From: Haliclystus octoradiatus
Lineage: Eukaryota > Cnidaria > Staurozoa > Stauromedusae > Haliclystidae
Reading direction: 5' to 3'
NCBI GenBank assembly: GCA_916610825.1
Contig: OU744448.1
Location: 31,208,107 to 31,272,106, forward strand
Length of the DNA: 64,000 bases
Below, piece after piece: positions 37,590-51,008 of this stretch (within the stretch, counting starts at the first letter, position 1; each line of letters opens with the position of its first letter). Under the pieces are notes generated by a model that did no database searches, was not told where the DNA came from, and saw only the letters and a list, made by a program, of their open reading frames with translations. The position numbers and the translations under genes are program-made.

Positions 37590-40500
37590 TCACAAAATAT
37601 CATCACGAAGATTCACAATGCTTTTTGCTCATAAAATCAAAACTTTTAAAAATTATTTAACAAAACTACTCATTGTAGTCAGCCTATGTGAAATAGATAA
37701 TATAACTTATGTTAAAAAATTTAATGATCACCTGAAGTTCTAATTATGCTGAGGGTACTGATTTTGTTAATATCAACACGATAATTCACAATGTTATTTG
37801 CTAATAAATTCAAAGCTTCTCAACATTGTTCAGCGAAACTGCTTATGGTAGTTAGTTTAGCCTAGGTGAAATAGATAATATGATTGAATTTGAAAAAATT
37901 TAATGATTAGCTGAAATTCCAATTATGTTAAGGGTATAAATTCAGGTAATATCAACACAACAATTCAAACTGCTAGTTGCTAATAAATTCAAAGCTTCTC
38001 AATATTATTTGACAAAATTACTCATGGCAGTTAGTTTAGCTTATGTGAAATAGAAAATGTGATTTATTTTGAAAATTTTCAATAATTAGCTGAAATTCCA
38101 ATTATGCTAAGGGTACTGATTTTATTAATATCAACACGATAATTCACAATGCTATTTGCTAATAAATATAAAAATTCTCAATATTATTTGACAAAATTAC
38201 TCATGGCAGTTAGTTTAGCTTATGTGAAATAGAAAATATGATTTATTTTGAAAAAATTAAATAATTAGCTGAAATTCCAATTATGCTAAGGTACTGATTT
38301 TGTTAATATCAACACGATAACCCACAATGCTATTTGCTAATAAATTCAAAATTTCTCAACATTATTCAGCAAAATTGCTTATGGTAGTTAGTTTAGCCTA
38401 GGTGAAATAGATAATATGATTGATGTTGAAAAAATTTAATGATTACTTGAAATTCCAATTATGTTAAGGGTACACAGGAAAATCCATTTGCTAGGGTAGG
38501 CTTTTATTCTTGTTTTAAGCAACACATTTTCTTAAAACAAGAAAATAAGTGGTGTGAATATTTCATAAAGAATATATTTTCTTGAATCAAGAAAATTTTT
38601 CTACGCTAGACTAAAATTGCTTGAATTATTGAAATTTGCTAGCCTAGTTTAAATTTGCTTGCTGTCATGTATTTGATTTATAAAAATATAGAGTATCAAT
38701 TTTGTTAAAATTAGCCCTATAAATTCATACTGTTTTGTGCTCTTGGCTCATAAATTCAATGTTCTACACTGTTTAACAGTTAGATAATGGGTCTTGAAGT
38801 AGAAATTATAATATACAGCAAACTTTTATAATTGATTGAAGTTTCTATTATCTTACGTCTTAGATAACAGATTTAGCCCAAATTAATCTAGCAATCCAGA
38901 ATAGTTCACAAAATATCATCACGAAGATTCACAATGCTTTTTGCTCATAAAATCAAAACTTTTAAAAATTATTTAACAAAACTACTCATTGTAGTTAGCC
39001 TATGTGAAATAGATAATATAACTTATGTTAAAAAATTTAATGATCAGCTGAAGTTCTAATTATGCTGAGGGTACTGATTTTGTTAATATCAACACGATAA
39101 TTCACAATGTTATTTGCTAATAAATTCAAAAATTCTCAATATTGTTTGACAAAATTACTCATGGTAGTTAGTTTAGCTTAAGTGAAATAGAAAAAATGAT
39201 TTATTTTGAAAAAATTCAATAATTAGGTGAAGTTCCAATTATGCTAAGGGTACTGATTTTGTTAATATCAACGCGATAATTCACAATGTTATTTGCTAAT
39301 AAATTCAAAAATCCTCAATATTGTTTGACAAAATTACTCATGGTAGTTAGTTTAGCTTAAGTGAAATAGAAATTATGATTTATTTTGAAAAAATTAAGTA
39401 ATTAGTTGAAATTCCAATTATGCTAAGGGTACTGATTTTGTTAATATCAACATGATAATTCACAATGCTATTTGCTAATAAATATAAAAATTCTCAACAT
39501 TATTCAGCGAAATTGCTTATGGTAGTTAGTTTAGCCTAGGTGAAATAGATAATATGATTGAATTTGAAAAAATTTAATGATTAGCTGAAATTCCAATTAT
39601 GTTAAGGGTATCGATTCAGTTAATATCAACACAACAATTCAAACTGCTATTTGCTAATAAATTCAAAGCTTCTCAATATTATTTGATAAAATTACTCATG
39701 GCAGTTAGTATAGCTTATGTGAAATAGAAAATGTGATTTATTTTGAAAATATTCAATAATTAGCTGAAATTCCAATTATGCTAAGGGTACTGATTTTGTA
39801 AATATCAACACAATAATTCACAATGCTATTTTCTAATAAATTCAAAAATTCTCAATATTGTTTTACAAAACTACTCATGGTAGTTAGTTTAGCTTATGTG
39901 AAATAGAAAATATGATTTATTTAAAAAAATTCAATAATTAGTTGAAATTCCAATTATGCTAAGGGTACTGACTTGGTTAATATCAACATGATAATTCATA
40001 ATGCTATCTGCTAATAAATTCAAACTTCTCAAGATTATTTGTCAAAACTACTCATGGTAGTTAGTTTAGCTTATGTGAAATAGATAATATGATTTATTTT
40101 GAAAAATTCAATAATTAGCTGGAATTCCAATTATGGTAAGGGTACTGATTATGTTAATATCATCACGATAATTCACAATGCTAATTGCTAATAAATTCAA
40201 AGATTCTCAACATTATTCAGCGAAACTGCTTATGGTAGTTAGTTTAGCCTAGGTGAAATAGATAATATGATTGATGTTGAAAAAATTTAATGATTAGCTG
40301 AAATTCCAATTATGTTAAGGGTATCAATTCAGTTAATATCAACACGATAATTCAAACTGCTATTTGCTAATAAATTCAAAGCTTCTCAATATTATTTGAC
40401 AAAATTACTCATGGTAGTTAGTTTAGCTTATGTGAAATAGAAAATATGATTTATTTTGAAAATATTCAATAATTAGCTGAAATTCCAATTATGCTAAGGG

Positions 40501-43500
40501 TACTGATTTTGTAAATATCAACATGATAATTCACAATGCTATTTGCTAATAAATTCAAAAATCCTCAATATTGTTTGACAAAATTACTCATGGCAGTTAG
40601 TTTAGCTTATGTGAAATAGAAAATATGATTTATTTAAAAAAATTCAATAATTAGCTGAAATTCCAATTATGCTAAGGGTACTGATTTTGTTAATATCAAC
40701 ATGATAATTCATAATGCTATTTGCTAATAAATTCAAACTTCTCTAGATTATTTGTCAAAACTACTCATGGTAGTTAGCTTAGCTTATGTGAAATAGATAA
40801 TATGATTTATTTTGAAAGAATTCAATAATTAGCTGGAATTCCAATTATGGTAAGGGTACTGATTATGTTAATATCATCACGATAATTCACAATGCTAATT
40901 GCTAATAAATTCAAAGATTCTCAACATTATTCAGCGAAACTGCTTATGGTAGTTAGTTTAGCCTAGGTGAAATAGATAATATGATTGATGTTGAAAAAAT
41001 TTAATGATTAGCTGAAATTCCAATTAGGTTAAGGGTATCAATTCAGTTAATCAACACGATAATTCAAACTGCTATTTGCTAATAAATTCAAAGCTTCTCA
41101 ATATTATTTGACAAAATTACTCATGGTAGTTAGTTTAGCTTATGTGAAATAGAAAATATGATTTATTTTGAAAAAATTAAACACTTAGCTGAAATTCCAA
41201 TTATGCTAAGGGTACTGATTATGTTAATATCATCACGATAATTCACAATGCTAATTGCTAATAAATTCAAAGATTCTCAACATTATTCAGCGAAACTGCT
41301 TATGGTAGTTAGTTTAGCCTATGTGAAATAAATTATATGGTTGATGTTGAAAAAATTTAATGATTAGCTGAAATTCCAATTATGTTAAGGGTATCAAATC
41401 AATTCAGTTAATATCAACACGATAATTCAAACTGCTATTTGCTAATAAATTCAAAGCTTCTCAATATTATTTGACAAAATTACTCATGGTAGTTAGTTTA
41501 GCTTATGTGAAATAGAAAATATGATTTATTTTGAAAAAATTAAACAATTAGCTGAAATTCCAATTATGCTAAGGGTACTGATTTTGTTAATATCAACACG
41601 ATAATTCACAATGCTATTTGCTAATAAATTCAAAATTTCTCAACATTATTCAGCGAAATTGCTTATGGTAGTTAGTTTAGCCTAGGTGAAATAGATAATA
41701 TGGTTGATGTTGAAAAAATATTATGATTACTTGAAATTCCAATTATGTTAAGGGTATCGATTTAGTTAATATCAACACGATAATTCACACTGCTAATTGC
41801 TAATAAATTCAAAGCTTCTCCATATTATTTGTCAAAATTACTCATGGTAGTTATTTTAGCTTATATGAAATAGAAAATATGATTTATTTTGAAAAAATTC
41901 AATAATTAGCTGAAATTCCAATTATGCTAAGGGTACTGACTTGGTTAATATCAACATGATAATTCATAATGCTATCTGCTAATAAATTCAAACTTCTCAA
42001 GATTATTTGTCAAAACTACTCATGGTAGTTAGTTTAGCTTATGTGAAATAGATAATATGATTTATTTTGAAAAATTCAATAATTAGCTGGAATTCCAATT
42101 ATGGTAAGGGTACTGATTATGTTAATATCATCACGATAATTCACAATGCTAATTGCTAATAAATTCAAAGATTCTCAACATTATTCAGCGAAACTGCTTA
42201 TGGTAGTTAGTTTAGCCTAGGTGAAATAGATAATATGATTGATGTTGAAAAAATTTAATGATTAGCTGAAATTCCAATTATGTTAAGGGTATCAATTCAG
42301 TTAATATCAACACGATAATTCAAACTGCTATTTGCTAATAAATTCAAAGCTTCTCAATATTATTTGACAAAATTACTCATGGTAGTTAGTTTAGCTTATG
42401 TGAAATAGAAAATATGATTTATTTTGAAAATATTCAATAATTAGCTGAAATTCCAATTATGCTAAGGGTACTGATTTTGTAAATATCAACATGATAATTC
42501 ACAATGCTATTTGCTAATAAATTCAAAAATCCTCAATATTGTTTGACAAAATTACTCATGGCAGTTAGTTTAGCTTATGTGAAATAGAAAATATGATTTA
42601 TTTAAAAAAATTCAATAATTAGCTGAAATTCCAATTATGCTAAGGGTACTGATTTTGTTAATATCAACATGATAATTCATAATGCTATTTGCTAAAAAAT
42701 TCAAACTTCTCTAGATTATTTGTCAAAACTACTCATGGTAGTTAGCTTAGCTTATGTGAAATAGATAATATGATTTATTTTGAAAGAATTCAATAATTAG
42801 CTGGAATTCCAATTATGGTAAGGGTACTGATTATGTTAATATCATCACGATAATTCACAATGCTAATTGCTAATAAATTCAAAGATTCTCAACATTATTC
42901 AGCGAAACTGCTTATGGTAGTTAGTTTAGCCTAGGTGAAATAGATAATATGATTGATGTTGAAAAAATTTAATGATTAGCTGAAATTCCAATTAGGTTAA
43001 GGGTATCAATTCAGTTAATATCAACACGATAATTCAAACTGCTATTTGCTAATAAATTCAAAGCTTCTCAATATTATTTGACAAAATTACTCATGGTAGT
43101 TAGTTTAGCTTATGTGAAATAGAAAATATGATTTATTTTGAAAAAATTAAACACTTAGCTGAAATTCCAATTATGCTAAGGGTACTGATTATGTTAATAT
43201 CATCACGATAATTCACAATGCTAATTGCTAATAAATTCAAAGATTCTCAACATTATTCAGCGAAACTGCTTATGGTAGTTAGTTTAGCCTATGTGAAATA
43301 AATTATATGGTTGATGTTGAAAAAATTTAATGATTAGCTGAAATTCCAATTATGTTAAGGGTATCAAATCAATTCAGTTAATATCAACACGATAATTCAA
43401 ACTGCTATTTGCTAATAAATTCAAAGCTTCTCAATATTATTTGACAAAATTACTCATGGTAGTTAGTTTAGCTTATGTGAAATAGAAAATATGATTTATT

Positions 43501-46500
43501 TTGAAAAAATTAAACAATTAGCTGAAATTCCAATTATGCTAAGGGTACTGATTTTGTTAATATCAACACGATAATTCACAATGCTATTTGCTAATAAATT
43601 CAAAATTTCTCAACATTATTCAGCGAAATTGCTTATGGTAGTTAGTTTAGCCTAGGTGAAATAGATAATATGGTTGATGTTGAAAAAATATTATGATTAC
43701 TTGAAATTCCAATTATGTTAAGGGTATCGATTTAGTTAATATCAACACGATAATTCACACTGCTAATTGCTAATAAATTCAAAGCTTCTCCATATTATTT
43801 GTCAAAATTACTCATGGTAGTTATTTTAGCTTATATGAAATAGAAAATATGATTTATTTTGAAAAAATTCAATAATTAGCTGAAATTCCAATTATGCTAA
43901 GGGTACTGATTTTGTAAATATCAACACAATAATTCACAATGCTATTTTCTAATAAATTCAAAAATTCTCAATATTGTTTTACAAAACTACTCATGGTAGT
44001 TAGTTTAGCTTATGTGAAATAGAAAATATGATTTATTTAAAAAAATTCAATAATTAGTTGAAATTCCAATTATGCTAAGGGTACTGACTTGGTTAATATC
44101 AACATGATAATTCATAATGCTATCTGCTAATAAATTCAAACTTCTCAAGATTATTTGTCAAAACTACTCATGGTAGTTAGTTTAGCTTATGTGAAATAGA
44201 TAATATGATTTATTTTGAAAAATTCAATAATTAGCTGGAATTCCAATTATGGTAAGGGTACTGATTATGTTAATATCATCACGATAATTCACAATGCTAA
44301 TTGCTAATAAATTCAAAGATTCTCAACATTATTCAGCGAAACTGCTTATGGTAGTTAGTTTAGCCTAGGTGAAATAGATAATATGATTGATGCTGAAAAA
44401 ATATTATGATTACTTGAAATTCCAATTATGTTAAGGGTATCGATTTAGTTAATATCAACACGATAATTCACACTGCTAATTGCTAATAAATTCAAAGCTT
44501 CTCCATATTATTTGTCAAAATTACTCATGGTAGTTATTTTAGCTTATATGAAATAGAAAATATGATTTATTTTGAAAAAATTCAATAATTAGCTGAAATT
44601 CCAATTATGCTAAGGGTACTGATTTTGTAAATATCAACACAATAATTCACAATGCTATTTTCTAATAAATTCAAAAATTCTCAATATTGTTTTACAAAAC
44701 TACTCATGGTAGTTAGTTTAGCTTATGTGAAATAGAAAATATGATTTATTTAAAAAAATTCAATAATTAGTTGAAATTCCAATTATGCTAAGGGTACTGA
44801 CTTGGTTAATATCAACATGATAATTCATAATGCTATCTGCTAATAAATTCAAACTTCTCAAGATTATTTGTCAAAACTACTCATGGTAGTTAGTTTAGCT
44901 TATGTGAAATAGATAATATGATTTATTTTGAAAAATTCAATAATTAGCTGGAATTCCAATTATGGTAAGGGTACTGATTATGTTAATATCATCACAATAA
45001 TTCACAATGCTAATTGCTAATAAATTCAAAGATTCTCAACATTATTCAGCGAAACTGCTTATGGTAGTTAGTTTAGCCTAGGTGAAATAGATAATATGAT
45101 TGATGTTGAAAAAATTTAATGATTAGCTGAAATTCCAATTATGTTAAGGGTATCAATTCAGTTAATATCAACACGATAATTCAAACTGTTATTTGCTAAT
45201 AAATTCAAAGCTTCTCAATATTATTTGACAAAATTACTCATGGTAGTTAGTTTAGCTTATGTGAAATAGAAAATATGATTTATTTTGAAAATATTCAATA
45301 ATTAGCTGAAATTCCAATTATGCTAAGGGTACTGATTTTGTAAATATCAACATGATAATTCACAATGCTATTTGCTAATAAATTCAAAAATCCTCAATAT
45401 TGTTTGACAAAATTACTCATGGCAGTTAGTTTAGCTTATGTGAAATAGAAAATATGATTTATTTAAAAAAATTCAATAATTAGCTGAAATTCCAATTATG
45501 CTAAGGGTACTGATTTTGTTAATATCAACATGATAATTCATAATGCTATTTGCTAATAAATTCAAACTTCTCTAGATTATTTGTCAAAACTACTCATGGT
45601 AGTTAGCTTAGCTTATGTGAAATAGATAATATGATTTATTTTGAAAGAATTCAATAATTAGCTGGAATTCCAATTATGGTAAGGGTACTGATTATGTTAA
45701 TATCATCACGATAATTCACAATGCTAATTGCTAATAAATTCAAAGATTCTCAACATTATTCAGCGAAACTGCTTATGGTAGTTAGTTTAGCCTAGGTGAA
45801 ATAGATAATATGATTGATGTTGAAAAAATTTAATGATTAGCTGAAATTCCAATTAGGTTAAGGGTATCAATTCAGTTAATATCAACACGATAATTCAAAC
45901 TGCTATTTGCTAATAAATTCAAAGCTTCTCAATATTATTTGACAAAATTACTCATGGTAGTTAGTTTAGCTTATGTGAAATAGAAAATATGATTTATTTT
46001 GAAAAAATTAAACACTTAGCTGAAATTCCAATTATGCTAAGGGTACTGATTATGTTAATATCATCACGATAATTCACAATGCTAATTGCTAATAAATTCA
46101 AAGATTCTCAACATTATTCAGCGTAACTGCTTATAGTAGTTAGTTTAGCCTATGTGAAATAAATTATATGGTTGATGTTGAAAAAATTTAATGATTAGCT
46201 GAAATTCCAATTATGTTAAGGGTATCAAATCAATTCAGTTAATATCAACACGATAATTCAAACTGCTATTTGCTAATAAATTCAAAGCTTCTCAATATTA
46301 TTTGACAAAATTACTCATGGTAGTTAGTTTAGCTTATGTGAAATAGAAAATATGATTTATTTTGAAAAAATTAAACAATTAGCTGAAATTCCAATTATGC
46401 TAAGGGTACTGATTTTGTTAATATCAACACGATAATTCACAATGCTATTTGCTAATAAATTCAAAATTTCTCAACATTATTCAGCGAAATTGCTTATGGT

Positions 46501-46937
46501 AGTTAGTTTAGCCTAGGTGAAATAGATAATATGGTTGATGTTGAAAAAATATTATGATTACTTGAAATTCCAATTATGTTAAGGGTATCGATTTAGTTAA
46601 TATCAACACGATAATTCACACTGCTAATTGCTAATAAATTCAAAGCTTCTCCATATTATTTGTCAAAATTACTCATGGTAGTTATTTTAGCTTATATGAA
46701 ATAGAAAATATGATTTATTTTGAAAAAATTCAATAATTAGCTGAAATTCCAATTATGCTAAGGGTACTGATTTTGTTAATATCAACATGATAATTCACAA
46801 TGGTATTTGCTCATAAATTCAAAACTACTCAACAATATTTAGCAAAATTACTCATGGTAGTTAGTTAGTTTAGCCTATATGAAATAGATAATATGATTTA
46901 TGTTGATAAAATTTAATGATTAGCTGAAATTCCAATT
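37590..46937 (+). repeat. 180-bp satellite array with higher-order repeats
   Basis: About 50 head-to-tail monomers of 179-180 bp. Each contains CTGATTTTGTTAATATCAAC, AATTCACAATGCTA, TTGCTAATAAATTCAAA, ACTCATGGTAGTTAGTTTAG and GAAATTCCAATTATG in order. No open frame is kept. Variant markers show duplication of multi-monomer blocks. ATCAAATCAATTCAG occurs at about 41393, 43364 and 46224, and AATTAGGTTAAGG at about 41022, 42990 and 45851. The offsets are therefore about 1,970 and 2,860 bp. Monomers at the left edge are the most divergent. Confidence 0.92.
38471..38905 (+). repeat. Left terminal segment, copy 2, inside the array
   Basis: Near-identical repeat of 37155-37585, 1,316 bp downstream and followed by the same divergent monomer. 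It starts where a satellite monomer reads GGGTA, so either a 1.3-kb unit was tandemly duplicated or a second element end inserted at a TA within the satellite. Confidence 0.75.
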
Positions 46938-47727
46938 TTGTGCTATGTGTATAGATTTTATATTAAACAATGCCTGTTTCTTATAAACAAACCAATACGT
47001 CACAAAATAATTTATTCGAACCCATTCGGGATATTTTCTACAATGTCTCTGACATGGAAAATATTGGGAAGCTTTCTATAGGCACTTTATAATATTCGTA
47101 AAGTCTAAAAATCGCTATGACGCTATTGAGCCTACACGCAGACGTAAAGGGAACACTGAATAGTATTTTTGGTCTGCATGCAGGCTGCTCGATAGTCGGC
47201 AGCTCCTGAAGTTTCTTTACAGCCAATCCCGAGCGTTCTTGCATCCAGACCCCAATTTGAAAAAGTGTGAAAACGAAAAGCTCAGTCAGTTTACGAATTT
47301 TACTGTTTTACCATGGTTTTACAAACTGAATTCAACTACAAGTATTTGTTTCCCCGATACATAAGGAACGTTTAGCCTACGATGAAAGTAATAAAATGAT
47401 GTACTGCGATATCACAACAACTTATCACTGGAACGAATTCTTTAACTTTACCATTCAAAACGAAATATGGTTTGTTTTTCTACTTGCTCTGAACATGCGA
47501 GATTCGGTGAAATGTTTTGGCGGTCATGGTCAATACGTATTTTACGACATCGTACTCTCTCTCATCCATTTTTCTGAGAAGTGGACATGTTACAGGTAAG
47601 TTTATTTGCTGTTTTCTTTCAATTGCTTCTTTAAATCAACAAGACTTATGTTGCTGCTATGGCACTGCTGCAATACTATACTAGACTATTGAACTTGGAA
47701 GATATCATTGCTAGCTAATCCACCATC
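46938..47727. other. Flank between satellite array and TTAA transposon
   Basis: Sequence is less AT-rich than the array. Short frames on both strands (for example minus 47038-47244 and plus 47396-47599) have no recognised motif. I cannot assign it to either neighbour. Confidence 0.35.
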
Positions 47728-47905
47728 TTAAAGTGCCTATGAAATGAAAAAATGGGTATTGAGGTTTTTACAGATTATGAATCTGCATGTTCGACATAGT
47801 ACCATGGCAATATTTTTTTATGAAAATTTTAAGTAAAATGTATCTTTTTCGCATCGCAAACATGATGCATTTTGGGGACAAGCGCCTGGGCACTAATTTA
47901 GATGT

Positions 47906-47927
47906 CGTGACGTCAAGAGTTGTACAC
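47906..47927 (+). promoter_or_regulatory. CRE-containing subterminal motif, left
   Basis: TGACGTCAAGAGTTGTACAC (with CG before it) contains the palindromic CRE TGACGTCA. The same 22 nt occur in mirror orientation at 50987-51008. It is 174 nt from the left end of the transposon and 80 nt upstream of the P2X7-like start codon. It may be a promoter element, a transposase-binding site or both. Confidence 0.6.
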
Positions 47928-48007
47928 ACGATTTTTCATACAAGCAGACACGAAGGCAAGAGAGAAAACATAGTAACTTTGTTCTTCTTTATTCCAACAA
48001 AAAAACA

Positions 48008-49141
48008 ATGTCTGGTATTGATTCTTCGGAAACAAACTATGAATCGGAAATCAGTTCATCAAATGAAGAAATTTCAACTGCCACACAGCCATACCAAGGT
48101 GAACCACTTGCTATGAGCACTGAATTTAGTGGCGAAGAATGCAACCAGGAAGAAGACGCTGACAATATTCCTCAGCAAACGCTAGAGGCAAGATTTGAAG
48201 GGAAAGATCCTGACAGTGCTTGGTAAGTAGTCATTGCAATATAATAAAAGCTGCTGTTGGGTTTAAGTTGTATGGGGTTTTCGAGTATGATTAATGACAA
48301 CGCTATATGTCTACATGAAATCATATTCACAATTTCCTCTACTCGATGAAGTAGACCTACTTGTTCGCCCCAATTTACATCAATATTTTGCGTATAGGCT
48401 ACATGTAAAAAGTAAATTTTCTTTCCTGTACTCATCTGGATTAGGTCTGAAGCAATCTTATCACATTTTAATTTTTAGGTGCGAATGTAGTAGTTGCCAT
48501 AATGAGTTGTTGATTGGAGCACTGGAGTACCGATGTTGTCATGAAGCCCTACCTGCAATTGGAATGCTGATGTTCGATGGTAACCCTGAAAAGCTGCTAT
48601 GTATTACCCAACACAAGGACTATACTGCTCTGATAAATACCACAGTTCTAAGGACTGCGGCCCCACTATTGAGGGATCGCAATGGGAGAAGTTATAGAAG
48701 GAATACAAAGCAAACTGAAAATGAGTAAGTTCTATTATAATTCACAGATAATAGAAACGAAGATAATGGTCAGTTGATTTGAATGCCGTTGATAAAGCTT
48801 CAAAATATTTTCATTGATAAAATCTCAATTATATACACGCAAATATGAAATGTAGGCTACCATAATAAAGTTAATGTAGTAATGTTTGTTTATTTACTGT
48901 TCATATAATGCTGTTTACATGAAAAATTCCTAAATCAAAAATAATTTTTCAAACATTTCATTGACTGATCTTTCACAGATTTCTTAGAGCTGTTTCCTAC
49001 CGATGGCTTATCCGATGGTTGTGTGGGTCGCTTGGATGGGACAATTCGAGACCGCTACCGGCATGTATATACCACAGTATACGAACGAAGTTTGGTAATG
49101 GTGGGATGCACGGCTACCTAGCTGCAACAAAGAGACTGTAA
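48008..49141 (+). CDS. P2X7 intracellular (ballast) domain-like protein
   Basis: Complete three-exon gene: 48008-48222, 48479-48724, 48979-49141; 624 nt, 207 aa, canonical GTAAGT donors. Residues 1-71 are acidic and low-complexity. From W72 the sequence follows the P2X7 C-terminal domain. There is a cysteine cluster WCECSSC (72-78) and YRCCHE (89-94), then CITQHKDYTALINTTVLRTA (113-132), and a last exon with YRWLIRWLCGSLGWDNSRPL and PACIYHSIRTKFG. In vertebrate P2X7 this domain binds zinc and guanine nucleotide; there is no channel part here. AATAAA at 49197-49202 is a likely polyadenylation signal. The gene lies wholly inside the TTAA transposon, convergent with the THAP gene, so it is probably element-encoded. 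Function in the element is unknown; DNA or RNA binding by the Cys cluster is a guess. Confidence 0.88.
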
Positions 49142-49317
49142 ATATATTGTTTGTATAAATATCTCACACTCCTGTAAAAAATATACGGCATAAAAAAATA
49201 AAAAATTAATATTCAAGAAAATGAAAACCACTCTTTCTATCACAAAGCAAATGTAGGTCTATACATACAATACCTTCCTAAACACACGACCCAATTTTAT
49301 GACCTTTCCTAGGTTTA

Positions 49318-49543
49318 CCGCATGATCTGCACATCGGTGCCTTTCGAGTGGAAGTAGAAGTGCTGTTTACAACTTGCTGACTTTGCGATTCCTTCTCTGC
49401 CGCCAATGGTACCAATTGTGGTCATACTGACCTTGGGATTTTCTCTCTTACACCGAAAACAGAACATAGCAAACAAATTAAATAACATAGAATAAAAAAC
49501 AATGAATTTTGGTTGGTCTTCAACAGGAGTATCAGCATCGACC
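49318..49543 (-). pseudogene. Transposase middle-exon remnant (KFIVFYS motif)
   Basis: After an acceptor (TTTCTGTTGCAG) the minus strand encodes VDADTPVEDQPKFIVFYSML followed by FCFRCKRENPKVSM and more cysteines. The order 'KFIVF-S-L--LF--C--C' is one I associate with THAP-containing transposase-like proteins of invertebrates. Its reading phase does not match the upstream exon end, and the preceding exon has stops. I therefore take it as a decayed part of the THAP transposase gene. No catalytic region follows. Confidence 0.5.
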
Positions 49544-49856
49544 CTGCAACAGAAAGAATATACAAAAATAATCAATCAATGAATCCTAGGAATGAAACAA
49601 ACCTACAAGTACTGGTATGCCCACAAGTGTAAAGGTCATTGGCTACTTATCTTCCACAGCTGATACCTAGGACATTGCCATATCTGAATATTTAAAGTTC
49701 TGAAATAGATACCCCAAAAATTTTCAAGACTATGAGAAGTTACCCTCAATAATTGGCAAGTGCCGTATGCAAGCCATTTGGAGTTACCCCCAGGGGCTAT
49801 CAAAATGCCTCTTACTTCACACTATTAATTGTTTCTTATTTCTCGTCAGTATCATT

Positions 49857-50960
49857 CTAGTCTATGTCTTTGTGTTCATCTATTTTGAAATCCTCGTCAC
49901 TATCAATACAATGTTCGTCATCACTGCCCTCGTAGTATGTATCGGCATCCTCAATGGTTGTGGGAACGTGTGCAGGCACGCAATTGTCATGCAAAGTTGC
50001 CTACACATAAGTAATTTCATATTTAAAACCCTAAATGTGTACAAAACACTTCAGTAGAGACATAAATTACAGATTAAATTAGCAGTTAAATTTTAATGTT
50101 ACTAATGCATGTACTTACATGACTCACACTTTCGAATCTAACTTTCAACTGCCTGATGGAATTTTTTAATCTGTAGTTTGCCTTAAGAAGGTTTCTTCTT
50201 TTTATTGACAACTGTTGACAACGTTGGCAATTATTGTTTGATGACACCTTAATATGCTGTTGGACCAAAGACGATGCAGAAAGAATTGGACTAGTACACG
50301 AGGGTTCTTTATCAGGTATAGAGGTTTCCATGTGAGTTGAACATGGTGACTCAGGCAACTCTGGTTTCACAGGAGGACAGTCTTCAGACTTTGTAGAAGC
50401 AGGAATCAAGGAAGAACCACAAAGTGCATTTCTGATAATCTGAAGATTTTTATATTGCATATTATAATTATTTATCTGCCTGGATTTAAGTTGTAATATG
50501 TATAGTAACAAGTAAAACCTGTTCATAATTTGTGTGGCAAGTCCTAGGTCTGTCTTTTTTCACGTTTTGATACGTTCTTACTTTCCACTGTAAAACTAGA
50601 ATCAGTATGAATAGTTGGAACAGCTCCAAACTGAAGACGTATCTTTTTAGGTGGAGAACAAACCAACGATTCAGGCATATCGGTCAATGATATATCTTGA
50701 CGCCGAACAAACGAAGTAGGCTCAAAATGAACGGAGCATAATTGAGAAGTTGGAGAAGGGACAAAATCACTACGATGAACCTTCACGAAAGCCGTCCATA
50801 ACCTGTTTGCTTCTTTATTCTTCGGGAAAGTATGCAATGAAATGCCCTTTATACCTGTTTTGTTTGTACAACTAACCTGGTTTGCAACACCTGCTACGCA
50901 GTATTTGCCCCCTCTTTGACTAGAAGTAACCTTAACCATAGGATTAACTCCGTCCGCCAT
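49857..50960 (-). CDS. THAP-domain protein, probably N-terminal part of a Kolobok-type transposase
   Basis: Proposed exons (transcript order): 50582-50960 (donor GTAAGA), 50119-50381 (donor GTAAGT) and 49857-50000, ending at TAG; 786 nt, 261 aa. The first exon holds a full THAP zinc finger. It shows YCVAGVANQVSC, ISLHTFP, a conserved W (LWTAF), LCSVHFEPTSF and finally GAVPTI, equivalent to the family's AVPTIF box. The second exon is Ser/Pro-rich and ends in a basic coiled-coil-like stretch (KRRNLLKANYRLKNSIRQLK). The third is acidic (EDADTYYEGSDDEHCIDSDE). Whether TAG at 49857 is the native end or a lesion is unclear; another transposase-like exon follows at 49318-49543. The acceptor of exon 2 could alternatively lie near 50445. 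It starts 27 nt from the mirrored CRE motif. Confidence 0.7.
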
Positions 50961-50986
50961 GCTTGCTTAGATCTCTTGTTCTGCTT

Positions 50987-51008
50987 GTGTACAACTCTTG
51001 ACGTCACG
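50987..51008 (-). promoter_or_regulatory. CRE-containing subterminal motif, right
   Basis: Inverted copy of the 22-nt motif at 47906-47927, 27 nt upstream of the THAP start codon and 192 nt from the right transposon end. Next to it, 51013-51020 reads ATTTGCAT, the consensus POU/octamer site. Confidence 0.6.

Noticed and set aside
37590-46937. CRISPR-like regular repeats
   Set aside because: The repeats are contiguous 180-bp monomers without spacers, in a eukaryotic context; this is satellite DNA.
47038-47599. Short frames on both strands left of the TTAA transposon
   Set aside because: No recognisable domain, splice support or conserved partner; outside the terminal repeats of the transposon.
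48294-48478. Upstream extension of the second P2X7-like exon frame (from 48294)
   Set aside because: A clear acceptor (TTAATTTTTAG) at 48478 and phase match to the 48222 donor show that this part is intron.
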